Assembly: GCA_958403395.1 (NCBI GenBank)
Contig: CATXXF010000005.1
Location: 6,174 to 70,173, forward strand
Length of the DNA stretch: 64,000 nucleotides
Direction of reading: 5' to 3'
From: an uncultured Collinsella sp.
GTDB taxonomy: Bacteria; Actinomycetota; Coriobacteriia; Coriobacteriales; Coriobacteriaceae
Position 1 is the stretch's first letter, and the number at the start of each line of letters is the position of its first letter. Below, in pieces: positions 34,784 to 43,256 of the stretch. The translations under genes and the position numbers were made by a program. Below the pieces are notes generated by a model. It was not told where the DNA came from, did not search any database, and worked only from the letters and a program-made list of their open reading frames with translations.

Positions 34784-37096
34784 CTACGCCGACGCGCTGT
34801 CGCGAGCCGCCTGGCATGTAGGAGTCTGACGCAGCGTAAGCGGCTTGTCCCCCGCCTCGGCCGACGTGGTCAGCGTATACGTGATCGTCGTCGTCTCGCC
34901 AGCATGCAGGTCAACGGTGCCCGAATAGAAGGGGATTCCATGCCACGTAGCGGCGCCAAGACCAAACTGTGTGCCCTCAACCGTAAGGTCACTGATGTTG
35001 CCGCCCGTCGGGGCAAACAACGAGACATTCAGGCGTTCGTCGTCACGCGCGGCATCGGGTGCGCTCGCCGCGACGTAGTCGGGCAGCTTGCCTGCCTCCT
35101 CCTGCGTCATGATGTTCGTCAGGGTAACGGTGATGCGATACGAGCACGTGCCGTCACCGTTCTTGATGCCCTGGCCAATCTGCGTATCGGCGTTCAGGTA
35201 CCAGTCGAGCTTGGAGAAGCTCAGGTTGTTAAAGTAAACGCCGGCAACAGGATCGGCACTCGGGTCATCCGGATCGGGCAGCGAAGCGTCAATGCCCGTC
35301 TCTTTGATGGCATTCTGCTCATCATCGTTTCTCATCCAAGCAATCAGACGGCCCTCTTCGGCACCGCGCTCGAATGCACCGACAAGCTTTGTAACGTCGA
35401 CGTCACCGATGCCACCGAGAATCTTGTCGAAGGCGTCGCTGGCAACAGCCGCAAAGATGCCGTCCGATTCCTCGACCGGATAGTTCCAATACACATCGTG
35501 CATGAGGACCTTTGCGGCGTTGGAGCCGTCGACAACCGTTCCGTCGGGCAGCGACACGTTACCGACCAGGCCCAGCAGATACTGCAGGAACACCGGGTCG
35601 ATACCGATGACGCCATCAACGTCCTGACCATATTGAGATTTCCACAGGGCTGCGACACGCTGCGAGTTGCGGGGCCAATCAGGCGAATAGGTATTGCCCG
35701 AGTTGTACAGGTTACTGTGGTTGCCGAACAGTGCCTCATCCTCTTCGTCGACGCTCTCGACTGCCTCATCCTCACTGAGTCCAATGCGGGGAACAAACTC
35801 GCCAATCGACATCTGGCCGTCGGTGACCGAAATCAGGCCCTGCGAACCGCCAAAGCCGCCGCAGGCACGAATCTCGACGTTGTTCATGGCGTACACAAGG
35901 TAGTTGCGCGTCTGGCCGTTGGCGCCGAGCATCTGGGGAAGGACGGGGGCGACCTTCTCCGCCGCGTCAACCGCGCCGTTGAGGGTGGCAAAGCCGTCCT
36001 TGGCCTTATCGACCAGCTCGGTCACCTGGGAAATATGAGTATCGCCAATGCCCTGGATCTTCTCATTGGCGCTCTTGAACACCTTCGAGCTGCTGGAAAG
36101 CGAATCGGCAACGGCCTGCAGCGCGGACACGTTAATCATGCCGTCCTGGAACAGCTTGCCGGGCGTGGCCTGCGAAAGGTTGTCGGCCATGGGAACCAGC
36201 GCGTTGCTCGAGACATCGGACAGGGCATCAATCATGGTGCGGGCTGCGTTGATGTCACTGCCATACACCGGGATAAACGAAGCCGCCGTCCACAGCGGGC
36301 TCGAAGTCTCCGCCTTCATGCTGTCGCAGAGCTCATCGATCTTCTTCGCGTCGTCAGGCAGCGTCGAAAAATCGCCCGACGTGACCTTGTCCTTAAGGCC
36401 ACCGACGATCTCGACAGCCTCCTTCGCTTCGCTCTTTACGGTCTTTGCCGAGTTAAGCAGCATAAAGCCACTTGCGCCAAGCGCAACGAGAAGCACCGCG
36501 ACTACAGCGGCAATAATGGCGCCGGTGTGACGCTTTTTGCGCTCGCCCTTGCGATGGCGATGACGGACCAGACCGTCAGAGGTCGAACTCGACGAAGCGT
36601 CGCTACCGTAGTTCAAGCCAAAATCGTAATAATCTTCCTTGGAACCCGAGCCCGCAAACTCGGTACCGCTATCATCCAGGCGGGCGAACGTGCCAGTCTC
36701 GGAGGCGCCGGTGTAAATCGTGCCGAGGTTACCCGTAAGCCCCGCGCCACCGGCAGAGGGAGTTTTGTTGTCGGCCTTGCCGGCATTAACGTTGCCGGCG
36801 GCATTCGCGGCGTTGGCAGCACCTGCGTTGTTCGCAGGTACCGAAGGAGCCCCGCTCGGCTGCGACGCGGAGGTTGCACCGCCCGCAAAGACATTCCCTC
36901 TTGCACGGCCGGTCTTTTTTGCCTTTTGAGACTGCTCATACAGAGCGGTAAACATCGCCGTCTCGCCCGGGGACACGCGCTTACCGGAACCGCCCTGTCC
37001 AGCGCCGCCCGGCGTGCCGACCTTACCAGCCCCGTTCGGACGCGGCGGAACTGCAGGACGGCCGCTATCGCTGCCCTTAAAGTGATTACCAGCCAT
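34784..37096 (-). CDS. DUF4012 domain membrane protein
   Basis: 770 residues. The first 190 are low-complexity Gly/Pro/Ala/Asn with basic patches and end RHRHRKGERKKRH; one membrane helix follows (TGAIIAAVVAVLLVALGASGFMLL). The outside part has the DUF4012 landmarks: SFIPVYGSDINAARTMIDALSDVS, NYLVYAMNNVEIRACGGFGGSQGLISVTDG, WPRNSQRVAALWKSQYGQDVDGVIGIDPVFLQYLLG. Such proteins are common in Actinobacteria, often near polysaccharide genes, function unproven. GAGGATTTC before ATG decides the start. Confidence 0.85.
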   Translation of the reverse strand: MAGNHFKGSDSGRPAVPPRPNGAGKVGTPGGAGQGGSGKRVSPGETAMFTALYEQSQKAKKTGRARGNVFAGGATSASQPSGAPSVPANNAGAANAANAAGNVNAGKADNKTPSAGGAGLTGNLGTIYTGASETGTFARLDDSGTEFAGSGSKEDYYDFGLNYGSDASSSSTSDGLVRHRHRKGERKKRHTGAIIAAVVAVLLVALGASGFMLLNSAKTVKSEAKEAVEIVGGLKDKVTSGDFSTLPDDAKKIDELCDSMKAETSSPLWTAASFIPVYGSDINAARTMIDALSDVSSNALVPMADNLSQATPGKLFQDGMINVSALQAVADSLSSSSKVFKSANEKIQGIGDTHISQVTELVDKAKDGFATLNGAVDAAEKVAPVLPQMLGANGQTRNYLVYAMNNVEIRACGGFGGSQGLISVTDGQMSIGEFVPRIGLSEDEAVESVDEEDEALFGNHSNLYNSGNTYSPDWPRNSQRVAALWKSQYGQDVDGVIGIDPVFLQYLLGLVGNVSLPDGTVVDGSNAAKVLMHDVYWNYPVEESDGIFAAVASDAFDKILGGIGDVDVTKLVGAFERGAEEGRLIAWMRNDDEQNAIKETGIDASLPDPDDPSADPVAGVYFNNLSFSKLDWYLNADTQIGQGIKNGDGTCSYRITVTLTNIMTQEEAGKLPDYVAASAPDAARDDERLNVSLFAPTGGNISDLTVEGTQFGLGAATWHGIPFYSGTVDLHAGETTTITYTLTTSAEAGDKPLTLRQTPTCQAARDSASA

Positions 37097-37245
37097 AAAG
37101 AAATCCTCGCAATTGAGTCGCAATGAAAAAGTCCATAACGTTACTAGTTTATGGCATTTTGAGCATCGACAGCTAAACTCCAGACACGGACATCAATTGG
37201 CGAAAATGCGGCGCAACACCTTTTCTGTCTTGGCGGCGGCGCCAG

Positions 37246-38268
37246 CTACACCGTGAGGAACATCATCACGATGATCATGGCAAAGCCGATAAGGTCGGTC
37301 GGCAAAAACACCGTGCCCAGCATAACGGCGCTGGTGATGGTCGCCGAAACCGGCTCCACAGTTCCGATGAGGCTCGCACGCACCGAGCCGATGTCCTTAA
37401 CGCCCTGCATATAAAGCATGTAAGCAAAAAACGAGCCGATAACCACGAACACCGCGAGCGCCTCGATGCCGGCGGCATCGAGCGCCGGCATATGCGCCCA
37501 GGGCTGCACGAAGACACATGAGACCACGCCCGCCGTGAGCATTGCCGAGCCCGTGACGATGGGGCTACCGTATTCGGGCAGGATCTTGGCGGGAATCACC
37601 GCCATACACGCGGCGCTGACCGCGCACATAAGACCTGCTGCCAGGCCAAGCGGCGAGATATTCAGGCTGGTAGGGTCGCCGCCGGTGGCAATTAAAAAGG
37701 TTCCACCCAGAGCCAGGCCAATGCCGATGACTTCGCGAGTACGCGGTATGCGGCGATCGGTCACGCAGGCGTAGCCCATGATGATAACGAGCTGCAGGCA
37801 CTGGAGCACCGTCGCGGTTCCGGCGTTCGTCAGGCGCACGGCCGAAAGATAGCAAAACTGGTTGAACAGCAGGCCAAAGGCGGTAAAGAGCAGCAACTGC
37901 TTGCGATCGGCGGGTGTGGTCCAGAGCTTAATCAGGCGCTCGCGGTCGCGCGTAACAACCACGGCCATAAAGAGTAGACCGGCGAGAATCTGACGCACGC
38001 TCATAAGCCACAAGGTGTCGACGTGGTAGGTATCGAACAGAAAGCTCGCGCTGGTGCCCGAGAAGCCCCAAAACGAACCGCCCACCAGCGTAGCCAAGAC
38101 GCCTGTGATCATCTTGCGCGTCGAAGCGCTGTTCAGGCGGTCGCGCCATGCGCGACGGGTGTTGCGGCTGAGCTCGTCGGTGCCCTCGGGCACATCAATG
38201 TTCGATATATCGGTCATCGGCACCGAAGCCCCTGCGCCTTCGACCTGCTCGACACACTCTTTGCTCAT
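37246..38268 (-). CDS. EamA/DMT family transporter
   Basis: 340 residues with ten hydrophobic helices and two EamA repeats (GVLATLVGGSFWGFSGTSASFLF and LAAGLMCAVSAACMAVIPAKI). YLSAVRLTNAGTATVLQCLQ and GSVRASLIGTVEPVSATITSAVMLG are typical of the family's helix 3-4 and 8-9 regions. A 50-residue hydrophilic N-terminal tail is unusual. Substrate cannot be read from sequence. Confidence 0.85.
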   Translation of the reverse strand: MSKECVEQVEGAGASVPMTDISNIDVPEGTDELSRNTRRAWRDRLNSASTRKMITGVLATLVGGSFWGFSGTSASFLFDTYHVDTLWLMSVRQILAGLLFMAVVVTRDRERLIKLWTTPADRKQLLLFTAFGLLFNQFCYLSAVRLTNAGTATVLQCLQLVIIMGYACVTDRRIPRTREVIGIGLALGGTFLIATGGDPTSLNISPLGLAAGLMCAVSAACMAVIPAKILPEYGSPIVTGSAMLTAGVVSCVFVQPWAHMPALDAAGIEALAVFVVIGSFFAYMLYMQGVKDIGSVRASLIGTVEPVSATITSAVMLGTVFLPTDLIGFAMIIVMMFLTV

Positions 38269-38499
38269 TCCACTCCCCCGAAACAGCCTGGAAACAATTC
38301 GGCTTACCTTACCACGGCGAAGTCACCAGCTGGAGGCTTGTCCGCTTATCGGTAGGACAATTCCGCAGGCGTCTTTCCATAGCTCGATACCGCAATGGCC
38401 TTGCATTATGCGACAGCCAAATCGCGGCAGCAGGCTCTTTTGAAATGGATGCGACAAAGCCCCCGAATTCCACAATGTAAGCGATTTTTAAAAATGTTC

Positions 38500-38528
38500 T
38501 TGCCACCGAGTTCAGGCTCCGTTATATT
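38500..38528 (+). promoter_or_regulatory. promoter of tRNA-Val
   Basis: TTGCCA, 17-bp spacer, TATATT, about 30 bases before the tRNA. Confidence 0.7.
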
Positions 38529-38557
38529 ATCCCTTGCGCGCTTGCGCACCCTTGATC

Positions 38558-38632
38558 GGGCGTTTAGCTCAGGGGGAGAGCGCTTCCCTGACACGGAAGA
38601 GGTCAGAAGTTCAAATCTTCTAACGCCCACCA
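38558..38632 (+). tRNA. tRNA-Val (GAC)
   Basis: Acceptor GGGCGTT/AACGCCC, D-arm with GCTC...GAGC, anticodon stem CTTCC/GGAAG with loop CTGACAC (anticodon GAC), T-loop TTCAAAT, and an encoded CCA. Confidence 0.95.
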
Positions 38633-38640
38633 AATGTTCG

Positions 38641-38672
38641 CAGCTCAGAGGCTATGTCCTCTGGGCTGTTTT
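38641..38672 (+). terminator. terminator of tRNA-Val
   Basis: CAGCTCAGAGG/CCTCTGGGCTG stem (one G-T pair), then TTTTGTTTT. Confidence 0.85.
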
Positions 38673-38858
38673 GTTTTATGTCGCCAAATCAGCTGGCAGC
38701 TCCAACCGCCCAACTAGCCAAAAGCCGACCATCTACTTGCCGATCTATCCATCGGCATAACCAATCAGTCCGCACCGCAACTTCTCAGCAAAACGCCGCG
38801 ATGTCTGCGCCCTGCGGTATCCTTGAGCCACTTGCACCTGCAGCACCAAGGAGCCGCC

Positions 38859-39545
38859 ATGCGCACCGAGCTCGATGTCCCCTTTTCGCACAAAGAAGAA
38901 GCCAAGGCGCTGGGCGCCAAATGGGACCGGACCAAGAAGATCTGGTATGTACCCAGCGGCGTCAACCCCGGGCCCTTTGCCGAGTGGCTGCCCGGTGTTG
39001 ACCGATCCGACCCCTCAGCGCCGTATATATATCTAGTACTGGGCAAGCGCGAGTGCTGGAAGTGTCACAAAGAGACCTCGGTCGCGGCCTTCGGCATTCC
39101 CTATCGAACCGATAACGACGAGAGCATCGCCATCGCGCACGCGCCCAACGAAGCTGGGCACATCGCCATCGACACGGCCAACGCCAACGCACTCGCCATC
39201 GTGCCCGTTCTCGGCTGCGTGCCGGGCGAGATCCGCGACTACCTTCATAAGCGCTGCGGCTACAAGCCCGTAGGCGCGCGAGCCTCCAAAGCCCCGTCGC
39301 TCGGCAACACGTGCACCAGTTGCGACGCGCTGCAAGGCAGCCGCTATCTGTTCGAGGAGCCCTCGTCCCCGTTTGCCCTCACTGCCATCAACAAGCTGCC
39401 GGCACTGGAGTTTGTACGCGTCGAAGTTGCCGGCGTCTTTGGCGTCCCGGCCACGCGCACCGACTTTGACCAGGCGCTCTTTACCTGGGCACGCGACCAT
39501 CACGCCAAGTTTCACAAGACCCTGTTCGAGGGAATCTACCTGTAG
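38859..39545 (+). CDS. DUF5710 domain protein with cysteine pairs
   Basis: 228 residues. The first 45 (TELDVPFSHKEEAKALGAKWDRTKKIWYVPSG) match the DUF5710 module found in plasmid primase-like and DNA-processing proteins. CWKCHKET (about residue 66) and CTSCDAL (about 160) suggest a zinc site. The rest is of unknown fold. AAGGAGCCGCC before the ATG decides the start. Role not known. Confidence 0.75.
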   Translation: MRTELDVPFSHKEEAKALGAKWDRTKKIWYVPSGVNPGPFAEWLPGVDRSDPSAPYIYLVLGKRECWKCHKETSVAAFGIPYRTDNDESIAIAHAPNEAGHIAIDTANANALAIVPVLGCVPGEIRDYLHKRCGYKPVGARASKAPSLGNTCTSCDALQGSRYLFEEPSSPFALTAINKLPALEFVRVEVAGVFGVPATRTDFDQALFTWARDHHAKFHKTLFEGIYL

Positions 39546-39552
39546 GGCAAGG

Positions 39553-39588
39553 CTCGAAAATCGAGTCCAGATATCCTCGAAAATCGAG
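39553..39588. repeat. two copies of CTCGAAAATCGAG
   Basis: Two identical 13-bp palindromes, 10 bp apart, between the converging DUF5710 and endonuclease genes. They could form small hairpins; no T-run follows. Confidence 0.5.
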
Positions 39589-39621
39589 TATGCGCAGGTA
39601 GTTGAATTGCCGACTCGAAGG

Positions 39622-41127
39622 CTACAACCCCAGGATGTGCTCTAGATAGCCTTTGTTAAACCAGAACGATTGCCTGGTCATCCAACGTCCATCGGGCAAC
39701 TCGTAGGCGTTCCTCGCAATGTCGCCGATTTCGGTTCCGTCGGCGAATCTATACGCAGCTTTTGAGGTATGCGGGCGAACGTGGACGATCGGGTTGTCCG
39801 CCATACCGGGCAGATTGTTGGTCACCTTGAGCTTTCCGCTTGCATCCCGATACGGATTGAGCTCAACGCCCTCGCGAATGACCTTTCGCGTCTCATCCCA
39901 GCAAGCCTTTGCGGGACCCTCGGTTTCGTTTGCCGGCATTGCCCAGAATAGGCAGCGGTCAAGACGCCACTCCCCCTCGTGGTCCTCACGGAACACGACA
40001 AAGAAGAAACGGTTGGTCTCAAGGCGCGCACGGAAGGAAGACGTTTCCCAATCCTCATTGATTAGCTGCTTAAACTCAAACGGAGGGAAAGACATTGCCT
40101 GCTCGATGTGCCCCCTCTTATTAACGCGACAAGCACGGACGTTAATCCCGGCCTTAACGAACTCCTCGGCAGCATTGCTTTTAATGCCGAGCATGCGATA
40201 AACGAGCGTTGTCCATTGCGCCTTGTTTCCTGTGTATTCCAGGCCGTACTGCTCCGCAATCTGGCGATCGGTCTCGCCATAGTGGCGCTCGATAAGCGCA
40301 GTAACGTAGCTTTCGAAATCAATGGACTCGTCGTCGCCTTGAACGATGCTCTCGCCGACGCGCGGGGCACCAAGAACATAGGCGTGAAGCACATAGTCCA
40401 TGTACGAGCGCTTGAGTGAGAAGGCGCGACGCTTCGCGCGACGGCGTTCGATCTCGCCCGTATCGGTATTGAAGTACTCGTAATACTGGTCGACCCACAT
40501 TGTCGCTTCGGTTGCGCCCTTTGTGCAGGCGCCCAAGTAGGTGGTCATGCCCTCCGATAGTTCGTCTGCGCGACCATCCTGAATGTACGAAATGATTTTC
40601 TCGTAGTCAGCGCGAATGATCTTCATATCCTCTTCGGGCAGACGAACCATGACTGCACGCTCAATGCGCTGGTCGTATTTGTCGATGGAGCGGTCACGGC
40701 CGTAATAAATCAGCAGGATATTGCTGAGCTTGGTCTTGAGATGCGAGCTGTCGTAGTCGAGCGAAACGGAACGGTCGTAGGGAATCATCGTCAAGACAAG
40801 ACGTTCACCGGCAGATTTACGACCGTCTTTAAGTACGTCAAAACACGTTGCCTTGAGCTCGACACCCGCCTCGGGAAAGTCCGGCCGGTCATCGCTGTTG
40901 GCCTTGTAGCCAAAGTAACGCTCCTCGATCAGGGTTCCCATACCGCCCTTGTACTTCTTGGATCCAAAGTCCTTAGGCGCGCTCTCCCCCTCCGGCGCAA
41001 TGCCAAGCTCCAGAATGTCGCGAAACGTCATCCCGTCGAGATTGGCAGCATACCGCTCGATGCTAGAGGGGTCAGAAAAATCAGTACCGTCAAGCATGCG
41101 CTTGAAATCGAGGTGCTTCTTGGACAT
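39622..41127 (-). CDS. Sau3AI/MutH-like type II restriction endonuclease
   Basis: 501 residues. The N-terminal domain contains GTLIEERYFGYKANSDDRPDFPEAGVELKAT: Glu69, Asp83, Glu90 and Lys92 have the same spacing as the catalytic E-D-E-K of MutH (56, 70, 77, 79). The C-terminal half is the second, MutH-like but non-catalytic domain seen in Sau3AI. The predicted target is GATC. GAGAGGATCTGCC before ATG sets the start. It is transcribed away from an m5C methyltransferase gene, its obvious partner. Confidence 0.88.
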   Translation of the reverse strand: MSKKHLDFKRMLDGTDFSDPSSIERYAANLDGMTFRDILELGIAPEGESAPKDFGSKKYKGGMGTLIEERYFGYKANSDDRPDFPEAGVELKATCFDVLKDGRKSAGERLVLTMIPYDRSVSLDYDSSHLKTKLSNILLIYYGRDRSIDKYDQRIERAVMVRLPEEDMKIIRADYEKIISYIQDGRADELSEGMTTYLGACTKGATEATMWVDQYYEYFNTDTGEIERRRAKRRAFSLKRSYMDYVLHAYVLGAPRVGESIVQGDDESIDFESYVTALIERHYGETDRQIAEQYGLEYTGNKAQWTTLVYRMLGIKSNAAEEFVKAGINVRACRVNKRGHIEQAMSFPPFEFKQLINEDWETSSFRARLETNRFFFVVFREDHEGEWRLDRCLFWAMPANETEGPAKACWDETRKVIREGVELNPYRDASGKLKVTNNLPGMADNPIVHVRPHTSKAAYRFADGTEIGDIARNAYELPDGRWMTRQSFWFNKGYLEHILGL

Positions 41128-41276
41128 GGCAGATCCTCTCGAAATAAGACATGATCTAATACGTATGCTACTGTAAATTCGGGTTATACCGTGAAGATCC
41201 CCTAAGGGATCTTCCATTTGCAACCCGATTTCTGTACCCTTGATCTTTGCATTTGCAGCGATTTGGGGGAGTGAGT
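41128..41276. promoter_or_regulatory. shared R-M promoter region with GATC cluster and palindrome
   Basis: Five GATC sites occur within 114 bp (41132, 41153, 41196, 41208, 41242). Two lie in a perfect inverted repeat, GAAGATCCC-CTAA-GGGATCTTC (41193-41214). TTGCAACCCGA and its partial mirror TCGGGTTATA flank it. A methylation-sensitive switch between the two genes is plausible. Confidence 0.6.
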
Positions 41277-42539
41277 ATGTCAGAGGTCAAAATCGCCGAG
41301 CTTTTTGCTGGCGTCGGCGGATTTCGTTTGGGCCTCGAAGGCTACGCTGACCCTCGTTATCCAGATTTCTACATGAAGCCCGCCGGACCCTTTCGCACCA
41401 TTTGGGCCAATCAGTGGGAACCACCCGGAACCAAGGCTCGTCAGTTCGCGGCACGCTGCTATATGGACCGCTTTGGCGAGGATTCCGTAGTCAACGAAGA
41501 TATCAATAAAGTCCTGGAACAGGCTGAAGCCGGAGAGGTTGAAATCCCCGACGTCCAGATGGTCGTCGGCGGCTTCCCTTGCCAGGATTACTCCGTCGCT
41601 CGCCCGCTTAACCAGGCGCACGGCATCGAGGGCAAGAAGGGTGTCCTGTGGTGGGACATCTATCACTTCCTCGAGATGAAGAAGCCACGCTTCGGTCTCT
41701 TTGAGAACGTTGACCGTCTGCTCAAGTCGCCCGCGTCACAGCGCGGTCGCGATTTCGCCATCATCTTGAGCTGCCTTGCCGACCTCGACTACACGGTCGA
41801 ATGGCGCGTGGTCAACTCTGCCGAATACGGTTTCCCCCAGCGTCGCAAGCGTGTTTATATCTTCTGCGAAAAGGGCGCTGGCAAGGTTGATCTCATTGAT
41901 CGCATGCACAACGGCGTCATGGCTAAAGCCTTCCCCGCCATCTATCCCGACGAGATGTCCGAGCTCGACGTTTTACCCGACCCCTACGAGAACTCAACTC
42001 GTTTTGGCGTCGGCCAAAAGACCTCTCAATTCAAGAATGCTGGCGTCATGCAGGGCTGTCATGTTCTGACCTGCGACTTTACCGAGGACTATCACGGCGA
42101 GCGCCACGTGCTTGGCGACGTGCTTGTCGACGAGGCTGATGTCCCGGAGCAGTTCTACATCTCCGACGAAAAGCTTCCCGACTGGCGCTACCTTAAGGGC
42201 AGCAAGCGCGAAGAGCGCACTAACAAAAAGACAGGCTTTACGTACACGTATTCCGAGGGAGCCATGAGCTTCCCGGATGCCACCGACAAGCCGAGCCGCA
42301 CCATCCTCACAGGAGAAGGCGGCACGGGAGCGAGCCGCTTCAAGCACGTCATCGAATGTCCCGATGGCCGTTTCCGCCGTCTTGTTCCCGACGAGCTCGA
42401 CCAGCTTCAGGGATTCCCGAAAGGCTGGACCGATACGGGCATGACTGACGGCCATCGAGCCTTCTGCATGGGCAACGCACTCGTCACCGGCGTGCCCCAT
42501 CGCATTGGCGAAGCTATGGTCGAAGTGTACGGCCTCTAA
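41277..42539 (+). CDS. DNA (cytosine-5)-methyltransferase of the R-M pair
   Basis: 420 residues. Motif I ELFAGVGGFRLGLEG, motif IV GGFPCQDYSVAR (catalytic Cys102), motif VI FENVDRLLKSP, motif VIII EYGFPQRRKRVYIF, then a variable target-recognition region and motifs IX-X (RRLVPDELDQLQGFPKGWTD ... GNALVTGVPHRIGEAMVEV). Sau3AI is protected by an m5C enzyme of GATC, so this partner fits. GGGGGAGTGAGT lies before the ATG. Confidence 0.93.
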   Translation: MSEVKIAELFAGVGGFRLGLEGYADPRYPDFYMKPAGPFRTIWANQWEPPGTKARQFAARCYMDRFGEDSVVNEDINKVLEQAEAGEVEIPDVQMVVGGFPCQDYSVARPLNQAHGIEGKKGVLWWDIYHFLEMKKPRFGLFENVDRLLKSPASQRGRDFAIILSCLADLDYTVEWRVVNSAEYGFPQRRKRVYIFCEKGAGKVDLIDRMHNGVMAKAFPAIYPDEMSELDVLPDPYENSTRFGVGQKTSQFKNAGVMQGCHVLTCDFTEDYHGERHVLGDVLVDEADVPEQFYISDEKLPDWRYLKGSKREERTNKKTGFTYTYSEGAMSFPDATDKPSRTILTGEGGTGASRFKHVIECPDGRFRRLVPDELDQLQGFPKGWTDTGMTDGHRAFCMGNALVTGVPHRIGEAMVEVYGL

Positions 42540-42664
42540 GGCAAGCAATCCGGAGCCGGCAGTTCACGCTGTCGACCCCGTTTTTCCACCCCACTCCCCT
42601 GTATACTGATGTAGCACGTGTTTCATCCGGGCTTGTTGGGCCGGATTGTTCATGGGAGGGTCTT

Positions 42665-43156
42665 ATGGCTGCTTCGAATCCGCCTAAGGGGAGCGTTTCT
42701 TCTTCGTCCATCAAGCCGGTAACGCGCAAGGCCGTGCGTTGCCAGCGCGAGGTCGCTTGGCTTGTCACGCAGGCGGCGGGCAGGCTTGTGGCGACCACTC
42801 AGGACGTCAATGCGCCTACGCCGAGCTTTGTGTTAGCGACGGCGCTGGATTTTGTGCGCCAATTGGAGCTTGCCGAACAGGATGCCAGCGGCCACCTCGA
42901 CTACCAAAATGTTATGGCGCCCGATCTGCAAACGTTCTGCCACATGGCCAAGTTGCCCGCCGCGCCCAATGCGCTTTCGGACGCAGGCTACATGTTTACG
43001 CTTTCGGGCGCGGACCTTATCCGCGACATCTATGCATACTGCAGCGAGCTCGCCGAACGCCACATCTTTGACGCGGCTGAAGTCAAACCGGGATATGTCA
43101 TCAAACTGGTTCTTAGGCTGTTCTTGATGGACGGGTTCGGGGCCATGCCGGCGTAA
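42665..43156 (+). CDS. conserved hypothetical protein
   Basis: 163 residues, helical and without membrane segments. Basic serine-rich start (SSSSIKPVTRKAVRCQREVAWL), then a region rich in aromatic and acidic residues (YMFTLSGADLIRDIYAYCSELAERHIFDAAEVKPGYVIKLVLRLFLMDG). I recognise no family. GGAGGG stands before the ATG and a TATACT box lies about 55 bases upstream, so it has its own promoter. Confidence 0.7.
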   Translation: MAASNPPKGSVSSSSIKPVTRKAVRCQREVAWLVTQAAGRLVATTQDVNAPTPSFVLATALDFVRQLELAEQDASGHLDYQNVMAPDLQTFCHMAKLPAAPNALSDAGYMFTLSGADLIRDIYAYCSELAERHIFDAAEVKPGYVIKLVLRLFLMDGFGAMPA

Positions 43157-43202
43157 GCCGAGTCTTTAGCATCACCGTTGACTGAGCAACAACCGCTTTG
43201 TC

Positions 43203-43251
43203 TTAGTGGGCGCCAATTGAGGGTCGATTATTGGTTCGCCTCGTCCACTAA
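43203..43251. terminator. hairpin between converging genes
   Basis: TTAGTGG and CCAAT pair with ATTGG and CCACTAA with small bulges. It separates the hypothetical gene and the Schlafen-type gene that converge here. Confidence 0.5.
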
Positions 43252-43256
43252 CGCAT

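Noticed and set aside
34904..37126. Plus-strand open frame opposite the DUF4012 gene
   Set aside because: Shadow frame without family features.
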